Shown here: positions 59,301 through 64,000 of the stretch, piece by piece
Layout: every line of letters starts with the position of its first letter
Numbering within the stretch: position 1 is the stretch's first letter
Source of the DNA: Ilumatobacter fluminis
GTDB taxonomy: Bacteria; Actinomycetota; Acidimicrobiia; Acidimicrobiales; Ilumatobacteraceae
Assembly: GCF_004364865.1 (NCBI RefSeq)
Contig: NZ_SOAU01000001.1
Coordinates: forward strand, 4,124,001-4,188,000
Length of the DNA stretch: 64,000 nt
Direction of reading: 5' to 3'
Made by a program: the position numbers and the translations under genes
The notes under the pieces: model-generated
Seen by the model: only the letters and a program-made list of their open reading frames with translations
What the model was told of the DNA's origin: nothing
The model's database searches: none

Positions 59301-60293
59301 TCAGCTCGCGTCGACCTCGGGCATGATCTCGTGCTTGAGGACCTTGAGGTCGTCGAGCGTCTTCGAGACCGGCACGTCGGCGAACGGCGGCCAGATGAGC
59401 GGCATCGTCAGCCCGGCCTCCTTGAGCTCCTTCAGCTTGTCGGTGATCTGCTGTTTCGTGCCGACGAGGATGTTGCTCGCCTTGCCGATGTCGGTCTGGT
59501 CGGAGGGCTCGTCGGTGATCACGAACCAGTACATGCTGCACAGCTCGAGCTGCTCGAGCGCGTCGGGCTTGCCCAGCTCCTCGAGCTCCTGCTGGATCGG
59601 TCCGCGCCACTCGAGGAACTCGCTCGGCGTGTCCTGGATGCCGATCCAACCCGACAGGTCGTACTTCGCGATCCGACTGGCAGCCCGCTTCGGGTCTCGG
59701 AGTCCACTGAAGAAGATGGGCGGGTGCGGGTCCTGGACCGGCTTCGCGCCGAAGCCGCACGGCGGGAAGTCGGCGAACTCGCCGTGGTACTCGAACACCT
59801 CGTTGGTCCAGATGCCCTGCATGATCTCGATCGTCTCTCGGACGTGCTTGTGACGCTTCGGGAAGATGTGCGACGCGCTCGACGCCGCGAACTCCTCGGG
59901 CATCCAGCCCGCACCGACGCCGACGTTGAGGCGGCCGTTGCACAGGTGATCGACCGTGGCGAGTTCGGCGGCGAGCACACCCGGCGCCCGGTACGGCGTG
60001 TCGGTGATGCTCATGCCAATGCGACACTTCGTGGTCTTGGCGGCGAGCCACGGGATCAACGGCCAGCCCTGGAACCACTGGCCGCGCGACGACACGGGGA
60101 GCGACTTCGGGAAGCCGTCCATCATGCCGAACGCGTACTCGAGCTCTTCGCGATCGGACGCCTCGGGCACGACGATGCGATCGAGCGTCCAGATCGAGTC
60201 GAAGTCGAGCTCCTCGGCGAGATCGGTCAGATCGGACAGTTCCTGGACGGTGACCTCGTCGCGGAAGTTGGGCAGGTACAGAGCGAGCTTCAT
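59301..60293 (-). CDS. LLM-class F420-dependent oxidoreductase
   Basis: A 330-residue luciferase-like TIM-barrel enzyme. KLALYLPNF opens the barrel, GMSITDTPYRAPGVLAAELA and GRLNVGVGAGWMPEEF are the cofactor-binding segments, and HPPIFFSGLRDPKRA follows. It likely uses F420. GAGGAGG lies 7 nt before the ATG. It is 74 bp upstream of the PPOX gene and may be in one unit with it; both enzyme types point to an F420-using actinobacterium. Confidence 0.9.
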   Translation of the reverse strand: MKLALYLPNFRDEVTVQELSDLTDLAEELDFDSIWTLDRIVVPEASDREELEYAFGMMDGFPKSLPVSSRGQWFQGWPLIPWLAAKTTKCRIGMSITDTPYRAPGVLAAELATVDHLCNGRLNVGVGAGWMPEEFAASSASHIFPKRHKHVRETIEIMQGIWTNEVFEYHGEFADFPPCGFGAKPVQDPHPPIFFSGLRDPKRAASRIAKYDLSGWIGIQDTPSEFLEWRGPIQQELEELGKPDALEQLELCSMYWFVITDEPSDQTDIGKASNILVGTKQQITDKLKELKEAGLTMPLIWPPFADVPVSKTLDDLKVLKHEIMPEVDAS

Positions 60294-60390
60294 GAAGCGG
60301 CCTCCTCGGCTGGGCTGGTGGATCGAACCGAGGCGCGGGGCCGGACGGCAGCGTTCGTTGTCCCGAGCACGTCATCCCCTCTCTCGCTCG

Positions 60391-60416
60391 ATGCCCGTCT
60401 CCCCGACGGGTGGCAT
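60391..60416 (-). terminator. Hairpin after the response regulator gene
   Basis: ATGC-CCGTC-N5-GACGG-GTG-GCAT forms a bulged stem in the 193-bp gap between the NarL-type regulator and the LLM gene. It may terminate the regulator transcript. Nothing else was seen in this gap beyond an AACGCGTT palindrome near 60463. Confidence 0.4.
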
Positions 60417-60486
60417 CAGCGTCGTCGCCCGGCGTCGGCACCGACAGAGGCCGCCGCGTCAAACGCGTTAGTGCGAGTGCACCAAC

Positions 60487-61134
60487 TCAGCGTCGGACGA
60501 TGCCGAGCCGGGCGGCGATGGCGGTCGCTTCGAGCTTCGAGTGCGCGCCCAGCTTGTTCAGCACCCGCTGCATGTGGTTGCGCACGGTGTTCACGCTGAG
60601 GAAGAGCTGCTCGGCGATCTCCTTGTTGCTCAGTCCCTGTGCTGCCAGCCGGAGCACCTCGACCTCACGCGCGGTGAGGTCGGAGCCGGTCGCGGTGTGG
60701 TCCTTGCGGACGAGCGACCGCACCATGTCGGGCGAGACCGGCGTCTCGTCGGAGGCAACGGCGAGCACCGCCGATGCGATCTCGTCGGTGCTGTTCCGTT
60801 TGGTGACGAAGCCGGCGCACCCGGCCTCGATCGCATCGCTGAGCAGAACGGGGTCGGTGTACGACGTCAGCATGAGCACGCGGCAGTTCGGCGCCGCCTC
60901 ACGGAGCGGTCCGACCAGTGCGACGCCGTCGCCGTCCGGGAGGTCGTAGTCGAGCACGACCACATCGGGCCGGAGCGACGCGACCGCGGTCAACGCCTCG
61001 GCCGACGACGACGCGGTGCCGACGACGGTGATCTCCGGGCGATCGTCGAGCGCGGACGACAGCAGTTCGGCGAGCATGCGATGGTCGTCGACGATCAAGG
61101 CGCGGATGCTCGGTTGCGGTTGTCCGTCCGACAC
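60487..61134 (-). CDS. NarL/FixJ-type response regulator
   Basis: A 215-residue two-component regulator. The receiver (about 10-128) has the acidic pair in IVDDH, the phosphorylated Asp in VVVLDYDLPDG and the Lys in FVTKRNS. The LuxR-type HTH (about 145-210) is LTAREVEVLRLAAQGLSNKEIAEQL with VNTVRNHMQRVLNKL. The GTG at 61134 is chosen because a strong GGAGAAGGGGG lies upstream. It diverges, 68 bp away, from a large hybrid histidine kinase, the likely partner. Confidence 0.93.
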   Translation of the reverse strand: MSDGQPQPSIRALIVDDHRMLAELLSSALDDRPEITVVGTASSSAEALTAVASLRPDVVVLDYDLPDGDGVALVGPLREAAPNCRVLMLTSYTDPVLLSDAIEAGCAGFVTKRNSTDEIASAVLAVASDETPVSPDMVRSLVRKDHTATGSDLTAREVEVLRLAAQGLSNKEIAEQLFLSVNTVRNHMQRVLNKLGAHSKLEATAIAARLGIVRR

Positions 61135-61202
61135 GGTGCCCCCTTCTCCTGTCGTCGGGCCGATCACGTCTGACAGTATGCGAGCGGAAGGGGGTTCGGG
61201 TA

Positions 61203-64000
61203 ATGACACGAGACCAGACGCCGTCGATCGACGATTGTGCGGTGCTCACGGAGGTCGCCGAGGTCGCTCGACGTCGCTCGCTCGACCGGGATGCACCCAT
61301 CGTGGCGATCGTCGACGGCCTTGTCGCCGACGAGCACGTGATCGCTCAGTCGGCCGGTGCCGACGTCGTCCTCGTCGGCGACACCGGGCGCGGCGACGCA
61401 CCCGGGCTGGAGCTGGCGCGTCACGCCGCCACCGCGATGGCTGCGCGTCGCACGCGTGTCACTCGAGCCTCACGCCGGGCCGCACACGACGTCGCCCAGT
61501 CGCTGAACCTGATCGGGCTGACCACCGACGCGGCGCAGCACGGTCGGCTCGACACGGAGGAGGCGTTGCAACGCATCCGGGACATCGTCGACGATGCGGG
61601 CGACGACGTCTGGCGCTCGGGCCGCCCGAACCGCTGCGGTCTCGTGCTCGTGCCGGTCGACCTGTGTGCGCTCGTGCGCGATCGGGTCGATGCCCCCGAC
61701 ATCACGGCGACGGTCCCGGACGACGACGTCGTCGTCCTCGCCGACGAGCACGCGCTCGGGCGCTCCGTCGACGAACTGATCGCGAATGCCCGTCGCGCCG
61801 GGGCGACCGACGTCCGCATGTCGGTGCGGGCCGACCATGAGGTCGCGACGCTCCGCGTCACCGATGACGGCTCGGGCTTCCCGGACGATCCACCGACCGA
61901 GGTCGGCCGACCGTTCGCCGCACCGTCGGGGTCCGATCGCCTCGGCCTCGGTCTTGCGCTGATCGCCGAACAGGCCGACGACCTGGGGGGCGCTCTGATC
62001 GTGACCGACCCCGGCCACGGAGCTGCACCCACGACCGTCGAGCTCACCCTGCCCCGGTTCGACCGGCACGCACCCGACCCGACCGCCGGCTCGCTCGCCG
62101 CGGTGGAGCCCTCCGACCAGGTGGGCGCGCAAGCCGACATCCTCGAAGGGGTCGTCCGCCACGCCCCGCTCTCGGAGTCGCTCGAAGCGATCGTCGCCGC
62201 CATCGAACGGCAACTTCCCGGCGCCATGTGCTCGATCCTGCTGTTGCACGAGGGTCGCTTCCTCCGTCATGGTGCCGGCGCGCGCCTGCCGCTCGCGTAC
62301 CGCGAAGCGATCGACGGGGTGGCGATCGGCGTCGGGCAGGGGTCGTGCGGCACTGCTGCGTACACGGGCAAGCCCGTGATCGCCGCCGACGTGACAACCG
62401 ACGAGAACTGGGACGACTTCCGACACATCGCACTCGCCCACGGGTTGCGCTCGTGCTGGTCGACACCGATCGTCGCCGCGGAGGGCGGCGACATCCTCGG
62501 CACGTTCGCCGTGTACAAGCCGGCGCCCTGGCACCCGGACGAGTCGGCCATCCGACGCGTCAACCGGTTCACGTATCTCGCTGCCGTGGCGATCGACCAC
62601 CACCGACTCTTCGCCGCGCTCGCCAAGAGCGAGGCGCGCTTCCGCAGCGCGTTCGAGGGAGCCGCCGCCGGCCTCGCGCTCACCGCACTCGACGGCACGA
62701 TCTCCAAGTCGAACCCGGCGCTGTCGCGCGTCGTCGGACGATCGGTCGCCGAGCTGGCAGGCACCAACCTGCTCGACCTGGTCGACGCCGACCACCACGC
62801 CGCCGTCCTCGAATCGTGGGCCGAACAACGCGACGCCCGAACGTCGACGCTGCGCACCGTCGACGTTCCGCTCGCCGACTCGAACGGCGACGCATGGCTC
62901 TCGCTGCACTCCTCGCTCATTCCGGCCGAGTCGGGCCGTCAGCCCTACCTCTACGTCGAAGTACGCGACATCACCGCGTCGCGACGCCAGCTCGCCGACC
63001 TCCGCGCTCGCGAGGTCGCCGAGGCGGCGAACCAGGCGAAAACCGACTTCCTGGCACTCGCGAGCCACGAACTCCGCACCCCGCTCAACTCGATCCTCGG
63101 GTTCGCACAGGTGATGCAGATGGTCGACCTCGATGCCGGCCAGCGCGCCGACAGCGTCGAACAGATCGTGAGCGCCGGACGCCACCTCCGCGACCTGATC
63201 GACCAGCTGCTCGATCTCTCACGCATCGAGTCCGGCCAACTCTCGGTCGATGCCGTCCCGGTCGACGCCGCCGACGTGGTCGGCGAGGCGCTCGAGCTCG
63301 TTCGGCCGCTGGCGGCGGCGCGGGAGATCGAGATCGTGCGGCACGTCGACGACGCCACACCCTCGGCGCTCGCCGACCAGCGCTGCATGCGACAGGTCGT
63401 CATCAACCTCCTCGACAACGCCGTCAAGTACACGCCGACCGGGGGGAGGGTCGATGTCGACGTGAGCCGAGTCGACGGCGACACCGTCCGCGTGAGCGTC
63501 GCCGACACCGGCCCGGGTATCGCGCCCGAGTCACTCGACGACATCTTCCAGCCGTTCCTCCGGCTCGACGACGCCACCGTGTCCGGCAAGAAAGGGACCG
63601 GGCTCGGCCTCGCCGTGTGCGAGCGGCTGATGCGCGAGATGCACGGTTCAGTCGCCGTGGTGAGCACGCTGGGGGTCGGCAGTACCTTCCACGCGGACTT
63701 CCCGGTCGCGTCGGGGAACGCCGTGTCGGCACCGCACGACGAGCCCGATTCGGCGGCGACGACTCGGTCGCGGTCCGGTCACGGGACCGTGCTCTACATC
63801 GAGAACGATCCGGCGAGTGTCGAGGTGGTGCGTGCGGCTCTCCGGCTGCGCCCCGATCTGACGTTGCGATCGGCCGAGACCGCCGCCGCCGGCCTCGCGC
63901 TGCTCGACGACCACACGGTCGACGTGGTTCTGCTCGACATCGGGCTCCCCGACCGATCCGGCTGGGACGTGCTCCGCCGCATCCGAGTCGATCGCCCCGA
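61203..64000 (+). CDS. Hybrid histidine kinase with two kinase modules (partial, runs off the end)
   Basis: At least 932 residues, open to the window end. Order: an N-terminal module with a DHp-like helix (RAAHDVAQSLNLIGLTTDAA) and its own ATPase (VDELIANARRAG, VTDDGSGFPD, GLGLALIAEQ), about residues 85-280; a GAF domain (about 310-465, GSCGTAAYTGKPVIAADV); a PAS domain (about 475-595); a HisKA helix with LASHELRTPLNSILGF (His near 622); a HATPase (NLLDNAVKYTPTGG, VADTGPGI, GTGLGLAVCERLM); and the start of a receiver (TVLYIENDPASVEVV, VVLLDIGLPDRSG). GGAAGGGGG lies 9 nt before the ATG. Sensing is through GAF/PAS, no membrane segment seen. Divergent from a NarL-type regulator. Confidence 0.88.
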   Translation, partial: MTRDQTPSIDDCAVLTEVAEVARRRSLDRDAPIVAIVDGLVADEHVIAQSAGADVVLVGDTGRGDAPGLELARHAATAMAARRTRVTRASRRAAHDVAQSLNLIGLTTDAAQHGRLDTEEALQRIRDIVDDAGDDVWRSGRPNRCGLVLVPVDLCALVRDRVDAPDITATVPDDDVVVLADEHALGRSVDELIANARRAGATDVRMSVRADHEVATLRVTDDGSGFPDDPPTEVGRPFAAPSGSDRLGLGLALIAEQADDLGGALIVTDPGHGAAPTTVELTLPRFDRHAPDPTAGSLAAVEPSDQVGAQADILEGVVRHAPLSESLEAIVAAIERQLPGAMCSILLLHEGRFLRHGAGARLPLAYREAIDGVAIGVGQGSCGTAAYTGKPVIAADVTTDENWDDFRHIALAHGLRSCWSTPIVAAEGGDILGTFAVYKPAPWHPDESAIRRVNRFTYLAAVAIDHHRLFAALAKSEARFRSAFEGAAAGLALTALDGTISKSNPALSRVVGRSVAELAGTNLLDLVDADHHAAVLESWAEQRDARTSTLRTVDVPLADSNGDAWLSLHSSLIPAESGRQPYLYVEVRDITASRRQLADLRAREVAEAANQAKTDFLALASHELRTPLNSILGFAQVMQMVDLDAGQRADSVEQIVSAGRHLRDLIDQLLDLSRIESGQLSVDAVPVDAADVVGEALELVRPLAAAREIEIVRHVDDATPSALADQRCMRQVVINLLDNAVKYTPTGGRVDVDVSRVDGDTVRVSVADTGPGIAPESLDDIFQPFLRLDDATVSGKKGTGLGLAVCERLMREMHGSVAVVSTLGVGSTFHADFPVASGNAVSAPHDEPDSAATTRSRSGHGTVLYIENDPASVEVVRAALRLRPDLTLRSAETAAAGLALLDDHTVDVVLLDIGLPDRSGWDVLRRIRVDRP

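Overview
The window reads as one stretch of a GC-rich, free-living actinobacterial chromosome. The best guess is class Acidimicrobiia, close to Ilumatobacter. The basis is the GC- and GTG-rich gene style, F420-type oxidoreductases (LLM class and PPOX class), an NnaR-type nitrate regulator, a halohydrin-dehalogenase-like protein of the kind known from Ilumatobacter, and many apparently leaderless genes with a -10 box 6-8 nt before the start codon. No rRNA, tRNA, CRISPR array, phage or transposase gene was seen. Taxonomy is inference; the gene calls rest on the sequence.

Layout. 1-9.5 kb: an MpaB-family oxygenase, a CaCA exchanger, a beta-helical surface lipoprotein, an FAD oxidoreductase followed by an acyl-CoA synthetase, a hydrolase-RidA pair divergent from an IclR regulator, a short relic of a second FAD oxidoreductase, and a small unknown gene. 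9.6-12.6 kb: an operon of an SPFH-SHOCT protein, a double zinc-ribbon protein and a small membrane protein (YdjI/YdjG-like membrane stress module). 12.7-24.4 kb: a PRMT-like methyltransferase, an NmrA-like reductase, an animal-type haem peroxidase, an M48 protease, a homocysteine methyltransferase, a large STAND regulator, a lipoprotein and a DUF389 membrane protein. 24.6-29.8 kb: a three-subunit molybdenum hydroxylase (PaoABC type) and a DHA2 drug exporter. 30-39.3 kb: a complete nitrate assimilation cluster (nirB, nirD, nnaR, narK, nasA, cysG), partly joined by ATGA/GTGA overlaps. NarK imports nitrate, NasA reduces it to nitrite, NirBD reduces nitrite to ammonium, and CysG makes the sirohaem for NirB.

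39.5-49.8 kb: an unknown protein, an epoxide hydrolase, a beta-lactamase-like lipoprotein, a TetR-PhyH operon ending in a truncated amidase and a DJ-1-like protein, a Baeyer-Villiger monooxygenase driven from the other side of the TetR operator, and a 2OG-Fe(II) oxygenase. 49.8-53 kb: an AztD-like zinc metallochaperone lipoprotein under a near-perfect Zur box, a small array of 46-bp inverted-repeat elements, and the most striking item, a GrdB-like selenoprotein whose UGA codon is followed by a stem-loop that fits the bacterial SECIS rules. 53-59 kb: DUF1059, VOC, AraC and MDR genes, a halohydrin-dehalogenase-like SDR, an unknown protein and a TetR gene, with a divergent Rieske oxygenase only 20 bp away. 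58.8-64 kb: two F420-type enzymes, a NarL-type response regulator and a divergent, very large hybrid histidine kinase that runs off the end.

Two repeat families stand out: a 60-bp element with 11-bp terminal inverted repeats found only between convergent genes (three copies), and a pair of perfect 25-bp palindromes between two divergent genes.
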